DNA from: Campylobacter pinnipediorum subsp. pinnipediorum
GTDB taxonomy: Bacteria > Campylobacterota > Campylobacteria > Campylobacterales > Campylobacteraceae
NCBI RefSeq assembly: GCF_002021925.1
Contig: NZ_CP012546.1
Location: 1,612,001 to 1,676,000 of the forward strand
Reading direction: 5' to 3'
DNA length: 64,000 bases
Part shown: positions 25,754-36,512 of the stretch, one piece after another
How the letters are laid out: each line of letters starts with the position of its first letter
Numbering within the stretch: the first letter of the stretch is position 1
The notes under the pieces: generated by a model
What the model was told of the DNA's origin: nothing
What the model saw: only the letters and a program-made list of their open reading frames with translations
Databases searched by the model: none
Made by a program: the position numbers and the translations under genes

Positions 25754-26776
25754 TCAGAAATCATCAAAACTCAAACTTCCCTTAGAATAGTTTGTAACCT
25801 TACTCTCAAAGAAATTAGACTTTTGATCATTAAATTTAGAAAAATCATCAACCCATTTTATAGGATGTTTTGCATTATAAATTCTTTTTAATCCAATAGC
25901 TACTAAACGCTGATCTACAAGATAATGAATATACTCTTGTATGATATCATCAGTAAAGCCCATAATCTGATTTTGAGTTATATATTTACCCCATTTTATC
26001 TCTAAATCGCCAGCTTTTTTAAACATATCATAGATTGTTTCTTCAATCTCAGCTGTAAAAAGCTCAGGTCTTTCATTTCTTACAGAGTTTATCATATTTT
26101 GAAATAAAAGTAAGTGTGTTATCTCATCCCTTTGGATAAACCTTATCATCTGGGCCGAACCAAGCATTTTTCCAGCACGAGCTAGTGCATATATCGCGGT
26201 AAATCCGCTATAAAAATATATTCCTTCTAGGATTTGATTTGCTACCATAGCAAGCAAAAGCTTCTCATCAGTAACCTCTCCTGCTAATTCCTCATACAAA
26301 CCAGAAATATAGTCATTTTTCTCTCTTAAAACATCATCATGTTTTTCCATCTCATAAATAAGGTCTGTATTGTCAGATATGGCTTCAACCATAACCGCAT
26401 AAGACTTGCTATGATTTGCCTCTTCATAGGCTTGACGAGCCAAACAGGCATTTATCTCAGGTGCTGTTATATATGGATTTATATTATCTGCTAAGTTATT
26501 TGTTTGAAAACTATCCATTGATATAAGCTGACTCCATACTAGATCATACATTCTTCTTTCAGCTTGTGTTAAATTGTAATTATAATCTCTAACATCAGCA
26601 CTAACATCAACCTCTTTTGGAAACCAAGTATTTGCTTCCATTAAATCCCAAAGCTTTAAAGCCCATTGATATTTTGCTTTTGTGAAATTTAATATTCCGT
26701 GAGGATTTCCGTTAAACACCCTTCTATCAGTTAGTGTTTCGTTTGATTTTGGGTTATAAATCTTTTTTCTTTCCAT
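25754..26776 (-). CDS. nrdB: Ribonucleotide reductase class I, beta subunit
   Basis: This 340-residue R2 protein carries the di-metal/tyrosyl-radical centre used with NrdA to make deoxynucleotides. Ligand-bearing helices are recognisable: LVWSQLISMDSFQTNN, ACLARQAYEEANHSKSY (Glu and His ligands) and IQRDEITHLLLFQNM (Glu and His ligands). The C-terminal SLSFDDF is the tail that binds the large subunit. nrdA is not in this window, so the two are encoded apart, as in C. jejuni. The ~180 bp between its stop and the upstream-gene remnant show nothing further. Confidence 0.95.
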   Translation of the reverse strand: MERKKIYNPKSNETLTDRRVFNGNPHGILNFTKAKYQWALKLWDLMEANTWFPKEVDVSADVRDYNYNLTQAERRMYDLVWSQLISMDSFQTNNLADNINPYITAPEINACLARQAYEEANHSKSYAVMVEAISDNTDLIYEMEKHDDVLREKNDYISGLYEELAGEVTDEKLLLAMVANQILEGIYFYSGFTAIYALARAGKMLGSAQMIRFIQRDEITHLLLFQNMINSVRNERPELFTAEIEETIYDMFKKAGDLEIKWGKYITQNQIMGFTDDIIQEYIHYLVDQRLVAIGLKRIYNAKHPIKWVDDFSKFNDQKSNFFESKVTNYSKGSLSFDDF

Positions 26777-26793
26777 GTTTTTACCTTAAATTT

Positions 26794-26799
26794 ATTATA
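26794..26799 (-). promoter_or_regulatory. -10 box for nrdB
   Basis: TATAAT on the minus strand lies 18 nt ahead of the nrdB ATG, with a T-rich upstream stretch. It is one of a divergent pair with the box at 26849. Confidence 0.45.
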
Positions 26800-26848
26800 A
26801 ATTTTGCAAGATTTTACCAAAATATAATTAAAATAAACACAGATAAAA

Positions 26849-26854
26849 TATAAT
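26849..26854 (+). promoter_or_regulatory. -10 box for the YrdC-like gene
   Basis: TATAAT lies 18 nt before the ATG at 26872, in the divergent region shared with nrdB. Confidence 0.45.
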
Positions 26855-26871
26855 CACACTAGGATTTTAAT

Positions 26872-27294
26872 ATGATTTTTTTAGCACAAACAGATACAAC
26901 AGCTGGTTTTTTAAGTAAAAATGCAAATGAAATAAATAAAATAAAAAATAGACAATTAGACAAACTTTGTGTTATAACAACATCTAAATTTAAAATTTTG
27001 TCAGAACTTACAAGAGTGCCAAATAAATTTAAAAATAGAATTAGAAAATCAAAAAAAACAACTTTTTTATATCCAAGCTTAAAAGCGATAAGAGTTATAA
27101 AAGACAACAGACACTCTAATTTTTTGGATTTGCACGGATGGATGTTTTCTAGTTCTGCAAATTTGCATGAAAAACCTTTTGATGAAGTATGGGCAAGAAG
27201 CGTAGCTGATGTAATTATTGATGAAAAATTTCAAAACAATAACCCATCTAAAATTTTAAAAGTTTCAAATAGTAACATCAAACGACTAAGATAA
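26872..27294 (+). CDS. Sua5/YciO/YrdC-like protein, short form
   Basis: This is a 140-residue protein. Its opening FLAQTDTTAGFLSKNA resembles the substrate-binding start of YrdC-domain proteins, which make threonylcarbamoyl-AMP for tRNA t6A. It is shorter than the ~190-210 residues of TsaC, and the middle is Lys/Arg-rich (RIRKSKKTTFLYP). Short YrdC-type proteins are found in Campylobacter, so this may be complete. Whether it has TsaC activity is unclear; a longer Sua5 elsewhere in the genome would argue against it. It is transcribed divergently from nrdB. Confidence 0.65.
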   Translation: MIFLAQTDTTAGFLSKNANEINKIKNRQLDKLCVITTSKFKILSELTRVPNKFKNRIRKSKKTTFLYPSLKAIRVIKDNRHSNFLDLHGWMFSSSANLHEKPFDEVWARSVADVIIDEKFQNNNPSKILKVSNSNIKRLR

Positions 27295-27346
27295 AATTAT
27301 TAATTTAAAATCAAACTAAAAAAATTATAGGCATGCTAATATTTAA

Positions 27347-28741
<1,395 letters not shown>

Positions 28742-28750
28742 TATCAAAAA

Positions 28751-28777
28751 TTTGGATGTGAGGCTACCACATCCAAA
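28751..28777 (+). terminator. Terminator hairpin after gdhA
   Basis: TTTGGATGTG (28751-28760) pairs perfectly with CACATCCAAA (28768-28777) around a 7-nt loop. TAGTCTTTACT follows, a weak U tract. The remaining ~270 bp before thrS are AT-rich; I see nothing else in them beyond the expected thrS promoter. Confidence 0.75.
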
Positions 28778-29050
28778 TAGTCTTTACTGGAGAAAATAAT
28801 CAAAGACGATTATTTTTTAAAATCAGCGTAATTATATGTCTAATTTTCTTAAAATATAATAAATTATATTTATAAAATATATAAAAATATATTTTTAATT
28901 TAAAACATTGTAAAAAACCGCAACACATAAACTCTCAAATAACTACAAAATAAATTATTAAGTATTGTTTAAAAACCATTTAGATAAAATCGTGCTTAGT
29001 TCTTTTAATGTAAAAAAGACAATTTGATATAAAAAAAGGAAATTTACAAG

Positions 29051-30871
29051 ATGAGCGAAATAATCGCATATAAACTAAATGGTGAGATAATAGACACTCA
29101 AAGTATAGCTGGAAGAGAAAATCTGGCTGAGCCTATATATTTTGACAACTCAAAAGATGCACTACATGTGATAAGACACTCCTGTGCACACTTAATGGCA
29201 GAAGCCATCAAGTCAATATACCCAGAAGCTAAGTTTTTCGTAGGTCCAAATGTTGAAGATGGATTTTATTATGATTTTAGAGTAGATGAAAATGGAACGA
29301 AACTTGGTGAAAGTGATCTTGATGCCATAGAAAAAAAGATGAAAGAGTTAGCTGATAAAAGAAATGATATAGTAAAAACTAGCTCAACAAAATCAGCAAT
29401 GACTGAAAAATTTAAAAACGATGATTTAAAGCAAGAAGTATTGAAAAGAATTCCAGATGGTGAAGTAAGTAGCTACTCTCAAGGCGAATTTGAAGATCTT
29501 TGTAGAGGACCACACGTTCCAAATACAAAATTTTTAAGATTTTTTAAACTAACTCGTGTAGCTGGCGCATATCTTGGCGGTGATGAAAACAGAGAGATGT
29601 TAAATAGAATTTACGGAACCGCATATGCAGACAAAGAGAGCCTAAAAGAGCATATCCGCATAATAGAAGAAGCAAAAAAACGCGATCACAGAAGACTTGG
29701 TGTGGATATGAAACTATTTGCATTTGATGAAGAGATCGGTGGCGGACTTGCTATGTGGCTACCAAATGGTGGAAGATTACGTTCTAAATTAGAACAACTT
29801 TTATATAAAGCACATAGAGACCGTGGATATGAGCCTGTTCGTGGACCAGAGCTTTTAAAAGCTGATGTTTGGAAAAAAAGCGGACACTATGCAAACTATA
29901 AAGAAAATATGTATTTTACGACTATAGATGATACTGAATATGGTATAAAACCAATGAACTGCGTAGGACATATCAAAGTTTATCAAACAGATATAAGATC
30001 TTATAGAGATTTACCGCTTAAATTTTTTGAATATGGTGTAGTTCATAGACACGAAAAAAGCGGGGTTTTACACGGCTTGTTTAGAGTAAGAGAATTTGCA
30101 CAAGATGACTCTCATATATTTTGTATGCCTAGCCAAATAAAAGAAAACATACTTGAAATTTTAAAATTTGCTGGTGATATAATGAAAAGTTTTGGCTTTG
30201 AATATGAGATGGAGATCTCAACAAGACCAGCCAAGGCGATAGGTAATGATGAAATTTGGGAAGTTGCTACAAAAGCTTTAAAAGAAGCACTTGACGAAAA
30301 TGGATTTAAATACGGAATAGATGAAGGTGGCGGTGCTTTTTATGGACCAAAGATAGATATAAAAATCACAGATGCCTTAAAACGTAAATGGCAATGCGGA
30401 ACAATACAAGTAGACTTTAACTTGCCTGAACGTTTTGATCTAGGATACATTGATAGCAATAATGAAAGACAAAGACCTGTAATGCTTCACCGTGCATTGC
30501 TTGGTAGTTTTGAGAGATTTATAGGAATTTTACTTGAGCATACAGCAGGCGAATTGCCATTTTTTATAGCACCCACACAAGTAGTTATTGTTCCTATATC
30601 TGATGCTCATTTAGACTATGCAAAACAAATCGCTAGTGAATTAAGAAAGATAAATATTGATAGCGAAGTTGCTAGCAAAAATGAAAGTCTAAACAAAAGA
30701 ATAAGAACGGCTGAAAAACAAAAGGTGCCTATGATAGTGGTAATTGGTGATAGTGAAGTTGCCAACAAAACAATTGCTCTAAGAGATAGGCAAGCAAGAA
30801 CACAAAGCGATATGAGCTTAGTGGATTTTATAAATTTAACAAAGGAGAAACTTAGTGAGGTACATTTTTGA
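29051..30871 (+). CDS. thrS: Threonyl-tRNA synthetase
   Basis: This is a 606-residue class II aminoacyl-tRNA synthetase. The editing domain shows [16 protein letters not shown] (~residue 46) and the later CRGPHVPNT. The catalytic core has [12 protein letters not shown] (zinc-binding Cys and His), [23 protein letters not shown] (motif 2) and [15 protein letters not shown] (motif 3). The C-terminal anticodon-binding domain follows ([15 protein letters not shown]). The N-terminal TGS domain is reduced, as is usual for this genus. An AAAAAGGAAATTTACAAG site precedes the ATG. The stop codon overlaps the infC start (TTGA). Confidence 0.96.
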   Translation: MSEIIAYKLNGEIIDTQSIAGRENLAEPIYFDNSKDALHVIRHSCAHLMAEAIKSIYPEAKFFVGPNVEDGFYYDFRVDENGTKLGESDLDAIEKKMKELADKRNDIVKTSSTKSAMTEKFKNDDLKQEVLKRIPDGEVSSYSQGEFEDLCRGPHVPNTKFLRFFKLTRVAGAYLGGDENREMLNRIYGTAYADKESLKEHIRIIEEAKKRDHRRLGVDMKLFAFDEEIGGGLAMWLPNGGRLRSKLEQLLYKAHRDRGYEPVRGPELLKADVWKKSGHYANYKENMYFTTIDDTEYGIKPMNCVGHIKVYQTDIRSYRDLPLKFFEYGVVHRHEKSGVLHGLFRVREFAQDDSHIFCMPSQIKENILEILKFAGDIMKSFGFEYEMEISTRPAKAIGNDEIWEVATKALKEALDENGFKYGIDEGGGAFYGPKIDIKITDALKRKWQCGTIQVDFNLPERFDLGYIDSNNERQRPVMLHRALLGSFERFIGILLEHTAGELPFFIAPTQVVIVPISDAHLDYAKQIASELRKINIDSEVASKNESLNKRIRTAEKQKVPMIVVIGDSEVANKTIALRDRQARTQSDMSLVDFINLTKEKLSEVHF

Positions 30872-31383
30872 GTAGAGAAAATGAAGTATTGCTCAACGAA
30901 GACATAAGAGCAAACGAGGTTAGATGTATTGGCGATGATGGTACAGCTTATGGTGTTATATCAAGAGCAGAGGCTTTAAAAATAGCCCAAGATGCTGGAA
31001 TGGATTTGGTTTTAATAGCCCCTGATGGCAAACCACCAGTTTGTAAAGTAATGGACTACGGAAAGTTCCGTTATCAACAAGAAAAGAAACAAAAAGAGGC
31101 TAAGAAAAAACAAAAAGTTATTGAAGTAAAAGAGATAAAACTTTCTGTAAAAATAGCACAAAATGATATAAACTATAAAGTTAAACATGCACTTGAATTC
31201 TTATCAGAAGGCAAACATGTTAAATTCCGTGTATTTTTAAAAGGTAGAGAGATGAGTTCGCCTGAGGCTGGTGTTGCAATACTTGAAAAAGTATGGGAAA
31301 CTGTAAAAGAATATGCCGACAGAGATAAAGAGCCAATCATTGAAGGCAGATATGTAAACATGCTTACAACCCCTAAAAAATAA
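30868..31383 (+). CDS. infC: Translation initiation factor IF-3
   Basis: This 171-residue protein binds the 30S subunit and proofreads start codon selection. The N-domain [16 protein letters not shown] and the signature [20 protein letters not shown] are clear. The C-domain contains [18 protein letters not shown]. The start is TTG at 30868, overlapping the thrS stop by 4 nt. Non-ATG starts are the rule for infC because IF-3 represses its own translation from poor start codons, so the choice of TTG fits known autoregulation. Confidence 0.95.
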   Translation: MSRENEVLLNEDIRANEVRCIGDDGTAYGVISRAEALKIAQDAGMDLVLIAPDGKPPVCKVMDYGKFRYQQEKKQKEAKKKQKVIEVKEIKLSVKIAQNDINYKVKHALEFLSEGKHVKFRVFLKGREMSSPEAGVAILEKVWETVKEYADRDKEPIIEGRYVNMLTTPKK

Positions 31384-31392
31384 CTTCATAAT

Positions 31393-31413
31393 ACCCTCTT
31401 ATTAAAAGAGGGT
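31393..31413 (+). terminator. Hairpin between infC and the lic cluster
   Basis: ACCCTCTT (31393-31400) pairs with AAGAGGGT (31406-31413) across a 5-nt loop. It closes the thrS-infC operon. The next gene begins only 20 nt later, so the lic genes may depend on read-through or on a promoter I cannot see. Confidence 0.6.
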
Positions 31414-31432
31414 TATTCAAAAAAGGCAATAC

Positions 31433-32317
31433 TTGAGTAGCGAAGATAAAATAAACCTTATTTTTAACTCTAAACTAAACATAAAACTTGATTACATTAA
31501 TGCCCTAGGAGGTATGACAAATTTTAATTTTCTAGCTCAATCTGGGCAAAATAAATTTGTCGTCAGACTGCCTGGTAATAGCTCAAATAATATGATAAAT
31601 AGAGAATTTGAGAAAATAAATCAAACAGAATCATCTAAATATGGATTTAATGTTGAAACTCTATTTTTTTGCGAAGAAAGCGGAGTGAAAATAACTAGAT
31701 TTTTAGATAATTCTCAAACACTCAAGCAAGAAACTGTATGTAATTATTTAACATTAATAGCTGTAAAATTAAAAGAAATTCATGATTCAGATATGAAATT
31801 TAAAAATTTATTTGACCCATCATATGAATTAAAAAAATATTTAGCACTTATAGATAGTAATTCATTTAATATTTTTAATAATTTAAAAAAACTATTTGAT
31901 TTATTTGATAACTTGGTTGAAAAAATTAATTTTATAAACAAGAACAACAAAAACTATAAATTGGTTCCAACCCACGGGGATTTAGTTCCTGAAAATATTT
32001 TATATTGTGAAAAAGATAAAAGAATTTATATTATTGACTGGGAGTATTCGGGATTAAATGATATATGTTGGGATATAGCATCTTTATTTTTAGAAGGCAA
32101 CTTATCAAAAAAGCAAGAAAACATATTTTTAGATGCCTACAAAATAACAGATAATGAATATGAAAAAATTAAAATTTTTAAAAGTATACAAGATATATTG
32201 TGGTGCACTTGGACCTTGGTAAAGCTAAGCAATAAAAACATAACACCACACAAGAGAAAAGAGTATATACAATATGCTTCTAAAAGATTAGAAAATGCTT
32301 TACTAAGAAAATGCTAA
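31433..32317 (+). CDS. licA: Choline kinase, LicA family
   Basis: This 294-residue cytoplasmic kinase phosphorylates choline, the first step in making phosphocholine for surface glycans. The aminoglycoside phosphotransferase/choline kinase fold is shown by VPTHGDLVPENILY (~residue 181; Brenner motif with catalytic Asp and Asn) and YIIDWEYSGLNDICWDIASLF (metal-binding Asp). The N-terminal lobe has GGMTNFNF, the nucleotide loop. The start is TTG at 31433. No tetranucleotide or homopolymer tract of the kind that phase-varies Haemophilus licA is visible. The stop overlaps the licB start. The DNA looks more AT-rich than that of the neighbours. Confidence 0.87.
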   Translation: MSSEDKINLIFNSKLNIKLDYINALGGMTNFNFLAQSGQNKFVVRLPGNSSNNMINREFEKINQTESSKYGFNVETLFFCEESGVKITRFLDNSQTLKQETVCNYLTLIAVKLKEIHDSDMKFKNLFDPSYELKKYLALIDSNSFNIFNNLKKLFDLFDNLVEKINFINKNNKNYKLVPTHGDLVPENILYCEKDKRIYIIDWEYSGLNDICWDIASLFLEGNLSKKQENIFLDAYKITDNEYEKIKIFKSIQDILWCTWTLVKLSNKNITPHKRKEYIQYASKRLENALLRKC

Positions 32318-33174
32318 AGTATTTTTTTGGTATACTCAGTGGTATTTTCTGGGGTGCGGATACATATACACTAAGTCTTACATCGTTAAACTCATTAATA
32401 CTAGCTTTTATTCACGATTTTTTTAGTTTTGTTATAGTTTTTATTTTTATACTGATTAACAAACAATACTTGTATCAATTAAAATCCATAAACATAAATA
32501 AATTAAAAATTGTAGTAATTGCATCATTTTTTGGTAGTTTTGTAGGAATGGGTTCTTTTATAATGTCGATCAAATATATAGGCATTAGCGCATCTATTTT
32601 AAGTGCATTATATCCTTTGATTGGTGTTATTTTTTCAAAAACAATACTAAAAGAAAAATTGTCTAAAATAGCTAGTATTGGCTTTATAATTTCAATTTTA
32701 TCTACAATGTATACATCTATTGTATTATATAATGATATAGAATTTAATAGCTATGGTGTTTTGTTTGGTTTGTTGTGTGCTTTTGGTTGGGGAATGGAGT
32801 GTGTTATAATTAATTTAGCACTCAAAGAAGATATCCAACCAATAAACATAGTCTTCATAAGACAACTCACAAGCTCTATATTGTTTATGCTTTGTATTAT
32901 TTTTTCTATATATTTTACAAAAAATAATATAACTAACATTCAAAATTATAATTATTTAAATTTTATTATTTTGGCTTCATTTTTTGGAACAATGTCCTAT
33001 TTTTTATACTATAAAAGCATTGATAGGCTCGGCACTATAAAAGCAATGGGATTAAATATATCTTACCCATTTTGGGCCATAGTTATTAGTTATTTGTTTG
33101 GTGACAATATAACATTCGAAATAACAATAGCTTCTATTTTAATTATTATTGGCTCTATAATGACAAATATATAA
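32311..33174 (+). CDS. licB: Choline uptake permease, LicB-type (EamA/DMT superfamily)
   Basis: This 287-residue protein has ten predicted membrane helices in two EamA halves. Glycine-rich segments such as GILSGIFWGADTYTLSLTSL and FGLLCAFGWGMECVIINLAL start each half. It is placed between licA and licC with a 7-nt overlap, exactly as in lic1 loci, so choline import is the natural reading. EamA proteins as a class transport many metabolites, and sequence alone does not prove the substrate. The organism would take choline from the host. Confidence 0.85.
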   Translation: MLKYFFGILSGIFWGADTYTLSLTSLNSLILAFIHDFFSFVIVFIFILINKQYLYQLKSININKLKIVVIASFFGSFVGMGSFIMSIKYIGISASILSALYPLIGVIFSKTILKEKLSKIASIGFIISILSTMYTSIVLYNDIEFNSYGVLFGLLCAFGWGMECVIINLALKEDIQPINIVFIRQLTSSILFMLCIIFSIYFTKNNITNIQNYNYLNFIILASFFGTMSYFLYYKSIDRLGTIKAMGLNISYPFWAIVISYLFGDNITFEITIASILIIIGSIMTNI

Positions 33175-33184
33175 GGATAAAAAA

Positions 33185-33883
33185 ATGAACGCAATTATTT
33201 TAGCAGCAGGCTTGGGTTCTAGATTAAAAGAACTTACCAAGAATAAACATAAAGCTCTTTTTGAAATAGATGGAATTCCAAACATAGAAAGAACTATTAA
33301 ATTTTTAAATGAGTCTGGAGTTTTTGATATATATATTGTAACTGGTTACTTAGCGGAAAATTTTAATTTTTTAGAAGAAAAATATAATGTTAAATTACTA
33401 CATAATGAATTATACAAAAACTACAATAACGCATATTCTTTAAAAGTTGCATTAGAGTATTTTGGTGATAGTTTTTTAATAGATGCAGATGTTGTATTAC
33501 TAAAAAACATCTTTACAAAGCAAAATTATTCTAGATATTATACAACTACTAGAAAAAAAAGCGATAAAAAAGAATGGGTTGTTAAAACACACAATAACAG
33601 AATAATCGGGATAGAAATTTCAAATGAAGTAGCGCCATCTTTGCTTGGTATAAGTTTTTTTAACAAAAAAGATGGAGCTATTATAAAAGAACAAATTTGC
33701 AATCTAACTATAGATTTTTTTGAAAATTCAAAATTATATTACGATGATTTAATAATTAAAAATTTAAACAAAATAAATGTGCAAAACGAATATGTTGAAA
33801 ATAAATTTGTAGGTGAAATAGACGATAAAACAGACTTGGAAGAAATAAAACAAAAAATTAAAGGACTAAAATGCAATATATAA
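33185..33883 (+). CDS. licC: Phosphocholine cytidylyltransferase, LicC family
   Basis: This 232-residue nucleotidyltransferase makes CDP-choline from CTP and phosphocholine. It starts with NAIILAAGLGSRLKELTKNKHKAL, the nucleotide-binding loop with Arg and Lys. It continues with FLIDADVVLLKNIF, where the acidic residues bind the metal, and ends in family-like KIDDKTDLEEI-type sequence (here GEIDDKTDLEEIKQK). A GGATAAAAAA site precedes the ATG. It overlaps licD by 13 nt. Confidence 0.87.
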   Translation: MNAIILAAGLGSRLKELTKNKHKALFEIDGIPNIERTIKFLNESGVFDIYIVTGYLAENFNFLEEKYNVKLLHNELYKNYNNAYSLKVALEYFGDSFLIDADVVLLKNIFTKQNYSRYYTTTRKKSDKKEWVVKTHNNRIIGIEISNEVAPSLLGISFFNKKDGAIIKEQICNLTIDFFENSKLYYDDLIIKNLNKINVQNEYVENKFVGEIDDKTDLEEIKQKIKGLKCNI

Positions 33884-34698
33884 CTGTTGAACAAGCTAAA
33901 AAAGTTATGCTTGAAATGATGGATTATATACATGACATATGTATAAAAAATGATATCAAATATTCACTTGCTTACGGAACATTAATAGGTGCTGTAAGAC
34001 ATAAAGGTTTTATACCATGGGACGATGATTTTGATATTTTTCTAACAAGAGAAAATTATGAAAAACTATTAAAACTATTAGAAAAATCAGAAGATTATTT
34101 TATAATAGATTATAACAAAGATGATGATTACTATCTTTATTTTGCAAAGCTTTGTTCAAAAAAATACAAAGGTGAGCAAATAGATAAAACCATACCAATA
34201 ATTAAAAATTTTGGTGTTTTTATAGATATTTTTCCTTTAGATTATAGAGATGAAGAAAATCCAAAAATGCAATTATCTAAAATAAAAAATTACAAAAGAC
34301 AACTATTATTAAGTAGTTTTTTAAACTATAATAAAACAGGCAAAAAACATACAACGTACCTAAAAGCTGTAACAAATTTTCCAAGATTTTTATACCATAA
34401 ATTTATCATCAAACGATGTAATATAATACAAAAACTATACGAAGAAGAAACAAAATACAATAGTAAAAAAACAAAATTTATAGGTGTCTGCACAGGAGAC
34501 ATGAGAGAAATATACGATAGTGAAGATTTTGAAGAATACACTTATTGTGATTTCGAGAATCGTAAATATATGATAATTAAGCACTTTGATCCTGTATTAA
34601 AAATAACTTATGGAGATTACAACAAACTTCCACCAGAAGAAGAAAGAGTAAATAGCCATGCTTATTATAGATACTATATAAACAAACAACAATCATAA
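33871..34698 (+). CDS. licD: Phosphocholine transferase, LicD family
   Basis: This 275-residue protein moves phosphocholine from CDP-choline onto lipooligosaccharide or another surface glycan at the cytoplasmic face. The LicD signature is complete near the N-terminus: YSLAYGTLIGAVRHKGFIPWDDDFDIF, with the nucleotidyltransferase-type DDD, followed by a typical FIDIFPLDY. It is the last gene of the licABCD run. Which sugar is decorated cannot be seen here, because no LOS glycosyltransferases lie nearby. Confidence 0.88.
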   Translation: MQYITVEQAKKVMLEMMDYIHDICIKNDIKYSLAYGTLIGAVRHKGFIPWDDDFDIFLTRENYEKLLKLLEKSEDYFIIDYNKDDDYYLYFAKLCSKKYKGEQIDKTIPIIKNFGVFIDIFPLDYRDEENPKMQLSKIKNYKRQLLLSSFLNYNKTGKKHTTYLKAVTNFPRFLYHKFIIKRCNIIQKLYEEETKYNSKKTKFIGVCTGDMREIYDSEDFEEYTYCDFENRKYMIIKHFDPVLKITYGDYNKLPPEEERVNSHAYYRYYINKQQS

Positions 34699-34728
34699 GG
34701 CTTTAATCTTTTTTAATTCACTTGTGGC

Positions 34729-34734
34729 TATAAT
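34729..34734 (+). promoter_or_regulatory. -10 box for ribBA
   Basis: TATAAT lies 29 nt upstream of the ribBA ATG and after the licD stop, so the riboflavin gene appears to have its own promoter. No FMN riboswitch-like structure is visible in the short leader. Confidence 0.5.
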
Positions 34735-34762
34735 TTAAGTAATTTTTATATTAAGGAAAATT

Positions 34763-35773
34763 ATGAAATTTCAAAAAGTAAGACAAGCCATACAGGATTT
34801 ACAAAATGGTAAAATGATTGTTATGGTTGATGATGAAGATAGAGAAAATGAAGGGGATTTGGTTTTTCCAGCAGCATTAAGCGATATGCAAAAGGTAAAT
34901 TTTGCAATCACTCATGCAAAAGGTGTATTATGCCTTGCAATGGATCAAGAAAATGCAAAAAGGCTAGATCTACCACTTATGGTTTCCAAAAACACATCTA
35001 GCCATGAAACAGCTTTTACAATAACAATAGATGCAAAAGAGGTAACAACAGGAGTTAGCGCATATGAAAGAGATTTTACTATGAGACTTGCTGCAAATCC
35101 TCTTTCAAAACCTGATGATTTTGTAAGGCCTGGACATATATTTCCACTTATAGCAAAAAATGGAGGGGTTCTTGAAAGAACAGGACACACAGAAGGCTCT
35201 GTTGATATATGCAAACTCGCAGGACTTGCACCAATGGCCGCAATATGCGAGATAGTAAAAGAAGATGGGACTATGGCTCGCAGGGATTATTTAGAAGAGT
35301 TTTGTGCCAAATATGATTTAAACATGGTTTCTGTTTCTGAGTTGGTTGAATATCGTTTAAATAGTGAAAGCCTGATAACTGTAGAAAGCTCAAGTGATTC
35401 TTCATTGTTTGATTTTGAATGCAAAAAATATGAAATCAAAGATCACAAAAACCTAACACATGTTGCATTTACATTTGGAAAAATAAATCCACAAACAAGT
35501 GTTAAATTTCAAAAAATCGCAAAAGACTATGAACTTCTAAGCTCTTTGAAATTTGATGAGTTTGTGCAAAGTATAAAATACCTAAAAGAAAATGGTGGAA
35601 TTTTAGTATTTTTAGATAGTGAAAAAAATGAGGCAAACACAAAAGACTATGGCATAGGAGCACAAATTTTAAAATATTTTAGAGTAAAAGATATAGAACT
35701 ACTTAGTTCTAGCAAAAACAAAGAATTTGTCGGTATAAGCGGTTTTGGCTTAAACATAACATCTTACAAATAA
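34763..35773 (+). CDS. ribB: 3,4-dihydroxy-2-butanone 4-phosphate synthase with GTP cyclohydrolase II-like C-domain
   Basis: This 336-residue protein works in riboflavin synthesis. Residues 1-200 form the RibB domain that converts ribulose 5-phosphate: MVDDEDRENEGDLVFPA, RLAANPLSKPDDFVRPGHIFPL and RTGHTEGSVDICKLAGL carry the metal and substrate residues. The C-terminal ~130 residues resemble RibA in position but lack the Cys-rich zinc site (no GxCxGD-type segment) and the Arg/Asp catalytic motifs. That half is therefore probably inactive as a cyclohydrolase, as in other Campylobacter and Helicobacter proteins of this design. A separate RibA would be needed. Confidence 0.9.
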   Translation: MKFQKVRQAIQDLQNGKMIVMVDDEDRENEGDLVFPAALSDMQKVNFAITHAKGVLCLAMDQENAKRLDLPLMVSKNTSSHETAFTITIDAKEVTTGVSAYERDFTMRLAANPLSKPDDFVRPGHIFPLIAKNGGVLERTGHTEGSVDICKLAGLAPMAAICEIVKEDGTMARRDYLEEFCAKYDLNMVSVSELVEYRLNSESLITVESSSDSSLFDFECKKYEIKDHKNLTHVAFTFGKINPQTSVKFQKIAKDYELLSSLKFDEFVQSIKYLKENGGILVFLDSEKNEANTKDYGIGAQILKYFRVKDIELLSSSKNKEFVGISGFGLNITSYK

Positions 35774-35790
35774 TCTTTCAATATACAGAT

Positions 35791-35816
35791 AAAAAGTCAA
35801 GAAATCTTGGCTTTTT
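35791..35816 (+). terminator. Rho-independent terminator after ribBA
   Basis: AAAAAGTCAAGA pairs with TCTTGGCTTTTT with one G-U pair. The stem ends in a T run, a good intrinsic terminator. Confidence 0.8.
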
Positions 35817-35896
35817 ATATTATATTAAAATTACATAAAAAAATCTTTTTAATTATTAAAATATATAAATAAATTAGTTTTTAATTATTTTCCGTA

Positions 35897-35902
35897 TATA
35901 AT
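35897..35902 (+). promoter_or_regulatory. -10 box of the first cytochrome-reductase operon
   Basis: TATAAT lies 27 nt before the cytochrome ATG; AAGGAAACTAA gives the ribosome site. The AT-rich stretch upstream would hold any regulator site, but none stands out. Confidence 0.5.
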
Positions 35903-35928
35903 ACTTGAAGTTATTTTAAGGAAACTAA

Positions 35929-36501
35929 ATGAAAAAACTACTACTTTCATCACTATTAATATGTTTTTTATATGCAAATAGTGAAGTTTATACAGATGTT
36001 GTAAAACCGGTGTTTGCTGATACAAAGGCTACAAAATCAATAGGCAGACTACTTCCAACAAATGGTGTTAAAATTTTAGAAAAAAATGGAGACATGCTAA
36101 AATTAGAGGTTAAAGGCTATCAAAACCCTGATGTAAAAAATGTAATATACTTCAATGACTCTGAGCGTATTTTTACACTTGCTTTATCAAAAACAGCAAA
36201 AATAGACATAAAAGTCATAGAAGAAGGAAAAAATGGTAAATGGAATCTAGTAAAAACAGAAGTTTTTGCAAAAGATGGCGGTTTTAGCAGTGATTTAGAG
36301 CCAATATTTAATAAGGCCAAAAACATTTACGAAAACAATTGTGGCACCTGCCACTCGCTTCATAAACCAACAAGCTATAAGGCAAATCAGTGGCCTAGCT
36401 TATTAAAATCAATGCTAAGCAGAACAGCTATTGATAAAAAAGATGAGTGGCTTGTTATACAATACCTTCAAAAAAACGCATCAGATAAAAACGCTAAATA
36501 A
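35929..36501 (+). CDS. Periplasmic monohaem cytochrome c (TorC-like partner), system 1
   Basis: This 190-residue protein has a signal peptide (MKKLLLSSLLICFLYANS). A beta-rich domain of ~110 residues follows, then a C-terminal haem c domain with CGTCH (~residue 138) and a probable distal Met in LKSMLSR. It sits 11 nt before the molybdenum reductase gene, so it is the likely electron donor or conduit for it. C. jejuni has a similar cytochrome beside its TMAO/DMSO reductase (Cj0265c-Cj0264c). A paralogue follows the second reductase here at 42529. Confidence 0.88.
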   Translation: MKKLLLSSLLICFLYANSEVYTDVVKPVFADTKATKSIGRLLPTNGVKILEKNGDMLKLEVKGYQNPDVKNVIYFNDSERIFTLALSKTAKIDIKVIEEGKNGKWNLVKTEVFAKDGGFSSDLEPIFNKAKNIYENNCGTCHSLHKPTSYKANQWPSLLKSMLSRTAIDKKDEWLVIQYLQKNASDKNAK

Positions 36502-36512
36502 AGGAGAAAATC

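Noticed and set aside
28860-29040. T-box or threonine leader in front of thrS
   Set aside because: The leader is AT-rich without a recognisable T-box sequence or leader peptide with Thr codons, and such leaders are not typical of this group.
31433-34698. Phase-variation repeats in the lic genes
   Set aside because: I looked for tetranucleotide and homopolymer G/C tracts as in Haemophilus licA and saw none; only ordinary A/T runs are present.
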